Source of the DNA: Erythrobacter oryzae
Lineage (GTDB): Bacteria; Pseudomonadota; Alphaproteobacteria; Sphingomonadales; Sphingomonadaceae
Direction of reading: 5' to 3'
Length of the DNA stretch: 64,000 nucleotides
Assembly: GCF_030271515.1 (NCBI RefSeq)
Contig: NZ_JASCXI010000004.1
Location: forward strand, 558,001-622,000
Under the pieces are notes generated by a model, which worked only from the letters and a program-made list of their open reading frames with translations, made no database searches and was not told where the DNA came from. Both the position numbers and the translations under genes were made by a program. Shown piece by piece: positions 23,780 through 31,486 of the stretch (within the stretch, counting starts at the first letter, position 1; every line of letters starts with the position of its first letter).

Positions 23780-25285
23780 ATGACCACCTATCGTCTCGCC
23801 CGTCCGGCCCTCGCCCTGCTGCTCGCCACCACTGCCCTGCCCGCGCTGGCGCAGGAGGCCGTGCCCGATGCCGCCGCCGCCGCCGAAGCGCAGATCGAGC
23901 GCATCCGCACGCTCGACGATGCCGGGCCGAAGCTGAATGCCGTGATCGTCTACGAGCCCGAGGCGGCGAATTACGCCAACGAGGCGGAAGAGGCCGGAAC
24001 GCGGCTCGCCGGGCGCACCGTGCTGGTGAAGGACAATGTCGAGACGTCCGAGTGGCCCACCACCGCCGGCAGCCTTGCCCTTGCGGACAACGCCACGGGC
24101 CGCGACGCGCCGATGATCGCGCTGCTGCGGCGGAGCGGCGGGGTGGTGCTGGGCAAGACCAACCTCAGCGAGTGGGCCAACATCCGCTCGAACAATTCGA
24201 CCAGCGGGTGGAGCGGCGTCGGCGGGCTGACGAAGAACCCCTATGCCACCGACCGCAATTCCTGCGGCTCGTCGAGCGGGAGCGGCGCTGCGATTGCGGC
24301 GGGGTTCGCCTGGGGCGCGATCGGGACGGAGACCAACGGATCGATCACCTGCCCGGCGTCCATAAATGGTCTGGTGGGATTCAAGCCGTCGGTCGGGATC
24401 GTCAGCCGCACCCATGTGGTGCCGATCTCCTCGACGCAGGACACCGCCGGGCCAATGACCCGGACGGTCTATGACGCCGCCCTGCTGCTCACCGCCATCG
24501 CCGGGCCGGATCAGGCCGACCCGGTGACGCTGGAGGCGAAGCGCGTCGCTGACTACACTGCCGGCCTCAACACCGCCTCACTGCAAGGCGTGCGCATCGG
24601 CGTGCTGCGCGGCGCGGTGGGCGATCGGCCCGACGTGAAGGCGCTGTTCGAAACCGCGCTCGCCGACTTGCAGCGCGCCGGCGCGGAGCTGGTCGATGTC
24701 GAATACGAGGCTCCGGGCGAATTGTGGGAGGCCTCGCTCCCGGTGCTCTTGTTCGAGCTCAGGGTCGAGATGGACAAGTATCTTGCGGGCCGCCCCGGCA
24801 CCGGCGGCCCGAGGAGCCTTGCCGAGGTCGTGGCCTTCAACACCGCCAACGCCGACAAGGAGATGCGCTGGTTCAACCAGGACCTGTTCGAGCAGGCGCT
24901 CACCACCACGGACGCGGAGGCCTACGCGAAGAACCTCGCCACCCTCAGGCGCCTGACGCGGGCCGAGGGTATCGACAAGCTGCTCAGCCAGCACAAGGTC
25001 ACCTTCCTCGTCGCACCCACCGAAGGCCCAGCGTGGACCACCGACCTCGTCAACGGCGACCATTTCTCCGGCGGCATCGGCGCGGGCTATCTCGCAGCGA
25101 TCGCGGGCTATCCGCATATCACCGTGCCGATGGGCGGGGTCGAGGGGCTCCCCATCGGCCTCAGCATCATGGGCGGCCAGTGGCAGGACCACGCGGTGCT
25201 TAAGGCGGGCGCGGTTTTCGAGAGGGCGCGGACGGCCAAGCTGCCGGTGCCGACCTTCGCGCCGTGGAAACCGGCGGGGGAGTGA
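23780..25285 (+). CDS. Amidase signature family hydrolase, exported
   Basis: A Ser-cisSer-Lys amidase of 501 residues with a signal peptide (RLARPALALLLATTALPALA-Q), so periplasmic. Catalytic Lys84 is in VLVKDNVE, the glycine/serine loop is CGSSSGSGAAIAAG (Ser164-166), and the nucleophile region is GTETNGSITCPASINGLVG (Ser188). ATG at 23780 gives the signal peptide; an in-frame ATG at 23753 is less suitable. The substrate is unknown; it is not a GatA, since no gatB or gatC is present and it is exported. Confidence 0.9.
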   Translation: MTTYRLARPALALLLATTALPALAQEAVPDAAAAAEAQIERIRTLDDAGPKLNAVIVYEPEAANYANEAEEAGTRLAGRTVLVKDNVETSEWPTTAGSLALADNATGRDAPMIALLRRSGGVVLGKTNLSEWANIRSNNSTSGWSGVGGLTKNPYATDRNSCGSSSGSGAAIAAGFAWGAIGTETNGSITCPASINGLVGFKPSVGIVSRTHVVPISSTQDTAGPMTRTVYDAALLLTAIAGPDQADPVTLEAKRVADYTAGLNTASLQGVRIGVLRGAVGDRPDVKALFETALADLQRAGAELVDVEYEAPGELWEASLPVLLFELRVEMDKYLAGRPGTGGPRSLAEVVAFNTANADKEMRWFNQDLFEQALTTTDAEAYAKNLATLRRLTRAEGIDKLLSQHKVTFLVAPTEGPAWTTDLVNGDHFSGGIGAGYLAAIAGYPHITVPMGGVEGLPIGLSIMGGQWQDHAVLKAGAVFERARTAKLPVPTFAPWKPAGE

Positions 25286-25305
25286 GCGAGACGGCGAGCG
25301 CTCTT

Positions 25306-25415
25306 CTCCCCCTCCCCTCGGGGAGGGGGTTGGGGGGTGGGGGCTCCACGCCAGCGGCCACGCAGCGAGGCCTGCGGCCTCGCCCCACCCCTGACCCCTC
25401 CCGGAAAGGAGGGGC
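25306..25415. repeat. family C palindromic repeat pair
   Basis: Left arm CCCCCTCCCCTCGGGGAGGG followed by GGTTGGGGGGTGGGGGC; right arm CGCCCCACCCCTGACCCCTC followed by CCGGAAAGGAGGGGC. Arms are inverted around a 36-base spacer that itself contains an AGGCCTGCGGCCT hairpin. A related pair is at 57498. Confidence 0.7.
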
Positions 25416-25447
25416 GTTCGCGAGCCACACGCCGTGCGCTTCTTGAA

Positions 25448-25483
25448 ACGAAAGACCCCCAGCCGTTGCAGCGGCCGGGGGTC
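25448..25483 (-). terminator. Rho-independent terminator after trigger factor
   Basis: On the minus strand, GACCCCCGGCCG and CGGCTGGGGGTC pair around a short loop (25483-25454), followed by TTTCGTTTC. The poor T-run and purine-rich other side make it a minus-strand terminator for tig. Confidence 0.8.
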
Positions 25484-25530
25484 GGTCAACAGGTCGAGCC
25501 TGTCACTGGTTTTGTGATCTGGCCGGAGCC

Positions 25531-27132
25531 CTACTTCTTGGCAGCCGCCTTCTTGGCCGGGGCCTTCTTGGCAGCGGGCTTCTCTTCAGCCGCAGCCGCT
25601 TCGGCCTTCTTCGCCGGAGCCTTCTTGGCGGGCTTGGCGTCAGCTTCCTCGGCGGGAGCTTCGGCCTTCTTCTTCGGGGCGGCCTTCTTGGCGGGCTTTT
25701 CTTCCGCGGCAGCCGGGGCTTCCTCGGCAGCAGCTTCGGCCTTCTTGGCCGGAGCCTTCTTCTTCGCCGGGGCCTTCTTCAGCGCCGGAGCGGCTTCCGC
25801 GCCCTCTTCGGCCTCGATCGCGGCCTGGAGCTCTTCCACGGTCACTTCACGCTCGGTGACTTCGGCCTTGTCGAACAGGAAGTCGACGACCTTGTCCTCA
25901 TAGAGCGGCGCGCGCAGCTGGGCGGCGGCCATCGGCTCGGACTGGATGTACTGCACGAAGCGCTCGCGGTCCTCGGCGCGGTACTGCATCGCGGCCTGCT
26001 GGATCAGCATGCCCATTTCCTGTTGCGTCACTTCCACGCCGTTGGCCTGGCCGATTTCCGAAAGCAGCAGGCCCAGACGCACGCGGCGTTCGGCGATCGC
26101 GCGGTATTCGTCCTTCTCGTCCTCGATCTGCTTGAGCGCTTCGGCGGGGTTCTCGTCGCGCGCGGCTTCCTGCTGGAGCTGGGCCCAGATCTGCTGGAAT
26201 TCGGCTTCGACCATGGTGCCGGGCACTTCGAAGCTGTGGCCCGCGGCCAGCTGATCGAGCAGCGCGCGCTTCATCTGGGTGCGGGTGAGGCCGGCGGTCT
26301 GCTGCTCGAGCTGCGCCTTCATGATCTCGCGCAGCTTCTCGAGGCTGTCGAGCCCGAGGCTCTTGGCGAAATCCTCGTCGAGCGTGGTCTCGGTCTCGAC
26401 CTTCACCGCCTTCACGGTGATGTCGAAGGTCGCTTCCTTGCCCGCGAGGTGCTCGGCCTGATATTCGGCCGGGAAGGTAACGGTGATGGTCTTTTCCTGG
26501 CCCGTCTTCACGCCGACCAACTGGTCTTCGAAGCCGGGAATGAAGGTGTTCGAGCCGATCACCAGCGCGGCGTCTTCGGCCTTGCCGCCATCGAACTCGA
26601 CGCCATCGAGCTTGCCGACGAAGTCGATGATGAGCTGGTCGCCCTCGGCCGCCTTCCTGGTCTTGGGCGCGTCCTTGTAGGACTTGTTCTGCGAGGCGAT
26701 GTTGCCCAGCGCCTCGTCGATCTGCGCGTCCGTCACCGGCACGACCAGCTTTTCGAGCTTGAGGCCGTCGATGCTCGGCGCCTCGATCGCGGGCAGGACT
26801 TCGAGCGCGACGGTGATCGCGGCGTCCTTGCCTTCTTCATAGTCCTCGTTGAGGCCGATTTCGGGCTGCATCGCCGGGCGCAGCGCCTCGTTGCGGATCA
26901 GCGTGTCGACCGATTCGCGGATCGTGTCGTTCACCACCTGGCCGTGCAGCGCCTCGCCGTGCATTTTCTTGACGAGATTGGCGGGCACCTTGCCCGGACG
27001 GAAGCCGGGCATGCGCACCTGCGGCGCGACCTTCTTGATCTCGGCATCGATCTTGGCAGCGATCTCGCCCGCCGTGATGGTGATCAGATAGGCGCGCTTG
27101 AGGCCTTCGTTGACGGTCTGCTGGGTCTGCAT
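25531..27132 (-). CDS. tig: Trigger factor with a long lysine/alanine-rich C-terminal tail
   Basis: Ribosome-bound chaperone and prolyl isomerase. The ribosome-binding loop is recognisable as PGFRPGKVPANLVKK near residue 45, the FKBP-type domain runs from about 150 to 240 (GDQLIIDFVGKLDG, FIPGFEDQLVGVKTG), and the C-terminal substrate domain continues to about 440 (AERRVRLGLLLSEIGQANGVEVT). The total is 533 residues, about 100 more than E. coli Tig. The surplus is one low-complexity tail of KKAPAKK, AEAAAEE and EEKPAKK units. ATG at 27132 (MQTQQTVNEG); reading on upstream would run into the tRNA-Leu gene. Confidence 0.95.
   Translation of the reverse strand: MQTQQTVNEGLKRAYLITITAGEIAAKIDAEIKKVAPQVRMPGFRPGKVPANLVKKMHGEALHGQVVNDTIRESVDTLIRNEALRPAMQPEIGLNEDYEEGKDAAITVALEVLPAIEAPSIDGLKLEKLVVPVTDAQIDEALGNIASQNKSYKDAPKTRKAAEGDQLIIDFVGKLDGVEFDGGKAEDAALVIGSNTFIPGFEDQLVGVKTGQEKTITVTFPAEYQAEHLAGKEATFDITVKAVKVETETTLDEDFAKSLGLDSLEKLREIMKAQLEQQTAGLTRTQMKRALLDQLAAGHSFEVPGTMVEAEFQQIWAQLQQEAARDENPAEALKQIEDEKDEYRAIAERRVRLGLLLSEIGQANGVEVTQQEMGMLIQQAAMQYRAEDRERFVQYIQSEPMAAAQLRAPLYEDKVVDFLFDKAEVTEREVTVEELQAAIEAEEGAEAAPALKKAPAKKKAPAKKAEAAAEEAPAAAEEKPAKKAAPKKKAEAPAEEADAKPAKKAPAKKAEAAAAEEKPAAKKAPAKKAAAKK
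25534..25809 (-). repeat. Imperfect tandem repeats encoding the trigger factor tail
   Basis: About 92 codons of alternating lysine-rich (APAKKAPAKK) and acidic-alanine (AEAAAEE) units, with repeated GCCTTCTTGGCSGG-type DNA on the plus strand. Degenerate direct repeats of roughly 30-60 bases make this stretch prone to length change between strains. Confidence 0.75.
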
Positions 27133-27194
27133 GGGAACTGGTCTGATGCCTTCTAAGCTAGAATTCCGTGGATCGGGCCATCGGGAGGGCGAAC

Positions 27195-27279
27195 TGGTGC
27201 GGGCGAAGGGACTCGAACCCCCACATCTTGCGATGCCAGAACCTAAATCTGGTGCGTCTACCAATTTCGCCACGCCCGC
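27195..27279 (-). tRNA. tRNA-Leu (anticodon UAG)
   Basis: Reads GCGGGCG at the 5' end and CGCCCGC-A-CCA at the 3' end, with the CCA encoded. The anticodon stem is CCAGA/TCTGG around loop TTTAGGT, giving anticodon TAG. A long variable arm (CATCGCAAGATG) and the T-arm GTTCGAGTCCC fit a class II leucine tRNA. 85 nt. Confidence 0.96.
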
Positions 27280-27410
27280 ATGCCCGAACGAAGCCGCGCG
27301 GGAAGCATGGCCCCCCGCGCGTATCAGCCGCCGCCCTTATCCCCCTTGGCCCGAAAGGGCAAGCGCAACACGCTTGATGCTGTCGCAAACCCCCGATAAG
27401 GGCGCGCACC

Positions 27411-27731
27411 ATGACCGAAGAAACCCCCGAAACCGCTCCCGTCAGCTCCGGCGCCCCCAATAACGGGGACGTGCCGCCCGATCACCTGTCGGTCAATCCG
27501 CGCAGCCCCTTCTTCGATGCCGAGAAGCTCCAGCGCGGGGTCGGCATCCGTTTCAAGGACCGGGTACGGACGGATATCGAGGAATATTCGATCTCCGAAG
27601 GCTGGGTGCGGGTGCAGGCGGGCAAGGCGGTGGACCGCAAGGGCCAGCCGCTGACGATCAAGCTGACCGGCCCGGTCGAGGCGTGGTACGAGGACCTCGG
27701 CGAGAACCCGCCGGTGGCCAAAAAGGGCTGA
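27411..27731 (+). CDS. DUF3297 family protein
   Basis: A small cytosolic protein of 106 residues matching DUF3297, a conserved proteobacterial family without known function. The diagnostic run is LSVNPRSPFFDAEKLQRGVGIRF, followed by EEYSISEGWVRVQAGKAVDR and KGQPLTIKLTGPVEAW. The first 25 residues are a low-complexity acidic/threonine/proline leader. ATG at 27411. It sits 52 bases before der on the same strand. Confidence 0.87.
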   Translation: MTEETPETAPVSSGAPNNGDVPPDHLSVNPRSPFFDAEKLQRGVGIRFKDRVRTDIEEYSISEGWVRVQAGKAVDRKGQPLTIKLTGPVEAWYEDLGENPPVAKKG

Positions 27732-27782
27732 GGCGCCTCATAACTTGCCAAAAGGGCCGTTTGCGCCCACTTGGCGCGGGTT

Positions 27783-29195
27783 ATGTCCCTCCCCAAGAAG
27801 CCTGAAGTCGTCATCATCGGCCGTCCCAATGTCGGCAAGTCCACGCTGTTCAACCGGCTGGTGGGCAAGAAACTCGCCCTCGTCGACGATCAGCCCGGCG
27901 TGACGCGCGACCGCCGGATGGGCGATGCGGTGATTGCGGGGCTGCACTTCACCATCGTCGATACCGCCGGGTGGGAGGACGAGGACGAGCTCTCGCTCCC
28001 CGGCCGGATGCGCAAGCAGACCGAGGCCTCGCTGGCCGGCGCCGACGCGGCGCTGTTCGTGGTCGATGCGCGCGCGGGGCTCACCCCATTAGACGAGGAA
28101 ATCGCCCGCTACCTGCGCGAGCAGGAAGTCCCCGTGGTGGTGGTCGCCAACAAGGCCGAGGGCAACGCGGCCGAAGCGGGCATCATGGAAGCCTATGCGC
28201 TGGGCCTCGGCGAACCGCTGGGCGTCTCGGCTGAACATGGCGAGGGCGTGGCCGACCTCTTCGGCGGGCTGTGGCCGATCATCGGTGCCAAGGCCGAGGA
28301 ATGGGAAGAGGCCAATGACGCGGAACGCGCGGCCTTGCGCGAAATGGACGAGGATGAGCGCCCCTCCGGCCCGCTGAAGCTCGCCATCGTCGGGCGGCCC
28401 AATGCGGGCAAGTCCACGCTGATCAACCGCCTGCTCGGCGAAGACCGCCTGTTGACCGGCCCCGAGGCCGGGATCACTCGCGATTCGATCGCGATCGACT
28501 GGAACTGGACCGATCCCAAGACCGGCGAGACCCGCGAGATCCGCCTGATCGACACCGCGGGGATGCGCAAGAAGAAGAACGTTACCGAGAAGCTGGAGAA
28601 GCTCTCCGTGGCCGATGCGCGCCGGGCGGTGGATTTTGCCGAAGTGGTGGTGCTGCTGCTCGACGCGACGCAGGGCCTCGAACATCAGGATCTGAAGATC
28701 GCCAGCCTCGTCCTCGAGGAAGGCCGCGCGCTGATGATCGCGATCAACAAGTGGGATGTGGCCGAAGACGCGAGCAAGCTGTTCAACGGCATCCGCGCGG
28801 CGCTCGACGATGGCCTTGCGCAGGTGCGCGGGCTGCCGCTGTTCGCAGTCTCCGCCAAGACCGGCAAGGGCCTCGACCAGATGCTCGCCGGGGCGTTCGA
28901 AATCCGCGAGGCGTGGTCGAAGCGGGTCAGCACCTCGGCATTGAACCGCTGGTTCGACGATGCGATGGAGGCCAACCCGCCCCCGGCGCCGGGCGGCAAG
29001 CGGATCAAGCTCAGGTACATCACCCAGGCCGGCACCCGCCCGCCGCGCTTCGTGATCTTCGGCACGCGGCTCGACCTGCTCCCCAAGAGCTACGAGCGCT
29101 ACCTCGTCAACGGCATCCGCGCCAAACTCGGCTTCGACGCCGTGCCGGTGCGCGTGACGCTGAAGGCCAACAAGAACCCCTACGCCAAGGAGTAA
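27783..29195 (+). CDS. der: Ribosome biogenesis GTPase Der (EngA)
   Basis: Double-G-domain GTPase needed for 50S assembly. G1 motifs are GRPNVGKSTLFNRL near the N-terminus and GRPNAGKSTLINRLL in the second domain; DTAGWEDE and DTAGMRKKK are the two switch II motifs, and NKAEG and NKWDV the NKxD motifs. The C-terminal KH-like domain ends RVTLKANKNPYAKE. 470 residues. ATG at 27783 (MSLPKKPEV) is preferred over a TTG 12 bases upstream. Confidence 0.96.
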   Translation: MSLPKKPEVVIIGRPNVGKSTLFNRLVGKKLALVDDQPGVTRDRRMGDAVIAGLHFTIVDTAGWEDEDELSLPGRMRKQTEASLAGADAALFVVDARAGLTPLDEEIARYLREQEVPVVVVANKAEGNAAEAGIMEAYALGLGEPLGVSAEHGEGVADLFGGLWPIIGAKAEEWEEANDAERAALREMDEDERPSGPLKLAIVGRPNAGKSTLINRLLGEDRLLTGPEAGITRDSIAIDWNWTDPKTGETREIRLIDTAGMRKKKNVTEKLEKLSVADARRAVDFAEVVVLLLDATQGLEHQDLKIASLVLEEGRALMIAINKWDVAEDASKLFNGIRAALDDGLAQVRGLPLFAVSAKTGKGLDQMLAGAFEIREAWSKRVSTSALNRWFDDAMEANPPPAPGGKRIKLRYITQAGTRPPRFVIFGTRLDLLPKSYERYLVNGIRAKLGFDAVPVRVTLKANKNPYAKE

Positions 29196-29198
29196 GCG

Positions 29199-29690
29199 GT
29201 GACGCTGCTCGACACCCTCGCCAACGCGGCGGCCCACACGCCCTTCGCGCTCGAGATCATCGAACGCACCGCCTCCACCCCGCGCGTGCAGCAAGTGGTG
29301 CAATTGAGCCTTGCCCCGGCGTTCCTGCTGTCGGGGATCGGGGCGGTGATGAATGTCATCATGAGCCGCATGATCTGGATCTCGCAGCGGATCGAGAACA
29401 TCGAGGAAAAGATGGACAACCAGCGCACCGCCAAGCAGGCGCGCGAGCTCGGCTGGCTGATGCGGCGCAGAAAGCTGATGCAGGGCGCGATCATGTTCTC
29501 GACCGCGGCGGCAGTGATGATCAGCGCGGTGATCATGCTGCTGTTCGTCTCGGCCTATATCCTCGCCCAGATCGGCACGCTGATCGCCGCGATGTGGGTG
29601 CTGACGATGCTGCTGCTGGTGACCGGCCTCGGGTTCTTCCTGTTCGAGACCCGGCTCGCGGCAATCGGGGCGACTTCGCCCAAGGATTAG
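29199..29690 (+). CDS. DUF2721 membrane protein
   Basis: A 163-residue integral membrane protein of the DUF2721 family, unknown function. Three hydrophobic segments are visible (LAPAFLLSGIGAVMNVIMSRM, MFSTAAAVMISAVIMLLFV, and IAAMWVLTMLLLVTGLGFF), and a short charged loop RIENIEEKMD lies after the first. GTG start at 29199, three bases after the der stop, so the two are one transcript. A bidirectional terminator follows. Confidence 0.82.
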   Translation: MTLLDTLANAAAHTPFALEIIERTASTPRVQQVVQLSLAPAFLLSGIGAVMNVIMSRMIWISQRIENIEEKMDNQRTAKQARELGWLMRRRKLMQGAIMFSTAAAVMISAVIMLLFVSAYILAQIGTLIAAMWVLTMLLLVTGLGFFLFETRLAAIGATSPKD

Positions 29691-29694
29691 ATGC

Positions 29695-29735
29695 AAAAAA
29701 GGGGGCAGAGCCGCATCCGGCCCTGCCCCCTTTTT
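29695..29735. terminator. Bidirectional Rho-independent terminator
   Basis: GGGGGCAGAGCC pairs with GGCCCTGCCCCC (one mismatch near the loop) at 29701-29730, preceded by AAAAAA and followed by TTTTT, so it serves both the der/DUF2721 unit and the convergent bacterioferritin gene. Confidence 0.92.
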
Positions 29736-29757
29736 GTGCAGCCCTTGCGGGCCGCCC

Positions 29758-30240
29758 TTAGCTCTCGCCCGCGGCCTGGCTCTGGAGCTGGCAGTAATTG
29801 TGCAGCCCCATCCGCTCGATCAGCTCGAACTGGGTTTCGAGGAAGTCGACATGCTCCTCCTCGTTCTTGAGGATATAGGCGAAGAGGTCGCGGCTGACAT
29901 AGTCGCGCACGCTTTCGCAATGCTCGATCGCGTCGCGCAGCAGGGGAATCGCCTCGTGCTCGAGCGCGAGGTCGGCCTTGAGCACTTCCTCGACATTCTC
30001 GCCGACCTTCAGTTTGTGGATTGCCTGGAAATTGGGCAGCGCCTCGAGGAACAGGATGCGCTCGGCCAGCTTGTCGGCGTGCTCCATCTCCTCGATACTC
30101 TCGTGCCGCTCATAGGCGGCGAGCTTCTTCAGGCCCCAGTTGTCGAGCACGCGGTAGTGCAGCCAGTACTGGTTGATCGCGGTCAGCTCGTTGGTGAGCG
30201 CCTGGTTGAGATAGTCGATGACCTTCTGGTCGCCCTTCAT
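29758..30240 (-). CDS. bfr: Bacterioferritin
   Basis: Iron-storage 24-mer with ferroxidase centres and heme at the subunit interface. Ferroxidase ligands Glu18, Glu51 and His54 are in place (ALTNELTAINQYW; EEMEHADKL), with later ligands in EHVD. The heme-ligating methionine is Met52. 160 residues. ATG at 30240 with AAGGGAC upstream. Located downstream of bfd on the same strand; the pair covers iron storage and release. Confidence 0.96.
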   Translation of the reverse strand: MKGDQKVIDYLNQALTNELTAINQYWLHYRVLDNWGLKKLAAYERHESIEEMEHADKLAERILFLEALPNFQAIHKLKVGENVEEVLKADLALEHEAIPLLRDAIEHCESVRDYVSRDLFAYILKNEEEHVDFLETQFELIERMGLHNYCQLQSQAAGES

Positions 30241-30379
30241 GGCAGATGTCCCTTGAGAATTGTCAAAGCCGGGTTGCGGCATCTGCGTCACTGTAGACGC
30301 TGCCGGGGCCTGTCCGCAAGGGGGCGGGTTTCAAAATTCGTTATGAATCAGCGTCTTGCGAGGCTTTCGCAATCGCGGG

Positions 30380-30580
30380 TCAGGCTGCCTCTACTGCGAG
30401 GAAATCGCACTTTGCCGCAGCGCGCTCGGCGTCGATGATTTCCTGCGCCTCTTCAAGGCACTGGCCGCAATTGGGACGCTTGCCGAGGCAGGCATAGCTC
30501 GCTTCGGCATCGCCGTCGCAGGCGAGCGCGGCTTTGCGCAAATCATTCTCACGGATGGCATTGCAGATGCAGATGTACAT
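30380..30580 (-). CDS. bfd: Bacterioferritin-associated ferredoxin
   Basis: Small [2Fe-2S] protein of 66 residues that reduces bacterioferritin and releases its iron. All four cluster cysteines are at canonical positions: Cys4, Cys6 (MYICICN), Cys38 and Cys41 (NCGQC). ATG at 30580. A Fur-like box lies 46-66 bases upstream, consistent with induction by iron starvation; bfr lies 139 bases downstream with its own leader. Confidence 0.93.
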   Translation of the reverse strand: MYICICNAIRENDLRKAALACDGDAEASYACLGKRPNCGQCLEEAQEIIDAERAAAKCDFLAVEAA

Positions 30581-30625
30581 GAGCGTGCGAATCTTTCCTG
30601 CGAAGCGTTTGCAGAAGGCAATGTA

Positions 30626-30646
30626 TGCGAATTATTCTTAATAACA
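30626..30646. promoter_or_regulatory. Fur-like box upstream of bfd
   Basis: A 21-base imperfect palindrome, TGCGAATTATTC continuing into TTAATAACA, matching the alphaproteobacterial Fur/iron-box pattern (TGC..AT.ATTC..A). It is in the AT-rich interval between bfd and the divergent lipoprotein gene and could act on either. Confidence 0.65.
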
Positions 30647-30715
30647 AGGGGGATTTGCCCCTATCGCGGGCAGCCTGCCTCGTTCTAGAACAGGCGCGTG
30701 AATCGGGGGCGCATC

Positions 30716-31486
30716 ATGCAGGGACGATTGCACTTTCTCGCGGCGGCACTCGCGCTCGGCCTCGTCACGGCCTGCGCGCCCAACCCGGAACGCGAGCGCG
30801 AGGCGATCAAGCGCGAACTGCTCACGCATCCCGAGACCCGCCAATTATGGCGCGCGGTCGAGCGCCATTATCCGGCCGAGTTCGCCGAGTTGGTCGAAAA
30901 GATCCGCGCGTTCGCCCCAGCCGAACGGTCTGATTCCCTCGCGATGCGGCGCGTCATCGACACATGGCTGGTCAAGCTGCTCGATTCGACCGCTCCGGAC
31001 ATTGCCCATGCATCGCCGGAGATGCTGCGGAAGATGGTCAAGGCGGACGTCCGGTTTACCGAGACCCTCGCGCAAGTGTCACCCGACCTGTGCGCCCGCT
31101 ACGATACCGAAGGCGGGATTACGCTGGGGGACGAGCCCGAACTCGCCAAGGCCAAGGCGGCGATGGTGAAACTGAATGCGGCCACGATCACCGCGTCCGC
31201 CGAAGGCCGCGACAGCCCGGTGCAGCATGCCGAACCGAGCCAGGCGGAACGCGACAAGGCGGGGGCAAATCTGCTCGCTCAGGGCATCGACCAGGACACG
31301 TTGCAGGCGCTCGGCAGTCCGGCCGCCATTCGCGCCTTGCAGAAGGCCGAGGTCTGCGAACTCGCGCTCGGAATCAAGCGGGCGATCGCCGAGCTGCCCG
31401 ACGATGCGCTCGCGCGGATGGTGGCCTACCAGGTCAGCCAGCAATCCCCCGCGCCTCAGCGCCGCAGCGGGAACACCCGCCGGTAG
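30716..31486 (+). CDS. Lipoprotein of unknown function
   Basis: A 256-residue predicted lipoprotein. The signal peptide ends in the lipobox LVTAC at about residue 20. The mature protein is mostly helical with many charged residues, contains a motif VDRTxxx-free stretch I do not recognise, and two more cysteines (DLCARYD, AEVCELAL). ATG at 30716 is preferred because GGGGG lies seven bases upstream; an in-frame GTG at 30698 is open. Divergent from bfd; its 3' end overlaps the convergent DUF418 gene by 31 bases. Confidence 0.65.
   Translation: MQGRLHFLAAALALGLVTACAPNPEREREAIKRELLTHPETRQLWRAVERHYPAEFAELVEKIRAFAPAERSDSLAMRRVIDTWLVKLLDSTAPDIAHASPEMLRKMVKADVRFTETLAQVSPDLCARYDTEGGITLGDEPELAKAKAAMVKLNAATITASAEGRDSPVQHAEPSQAERDKAGANLLAQGIDQDTLQALGSPAAIRALQKAEVCELALGIKRAIAELPDDALARMVAYQVSQQSPAPQRRSGNTRR

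Noticed and set aside
25534..25809. Direct repeats in tig as a CRISPR-like array.
   Set aside because: The repeats are in frame, encode lysine/alanine units, lack regular spacers and have no cas genes nearby.
27133..27273. Extended trigger factor start 141 bases further upstream.
   Set aside because: This extension would be translated from the tRNA-Leu gene; the ATG at 27132 matches the family start.
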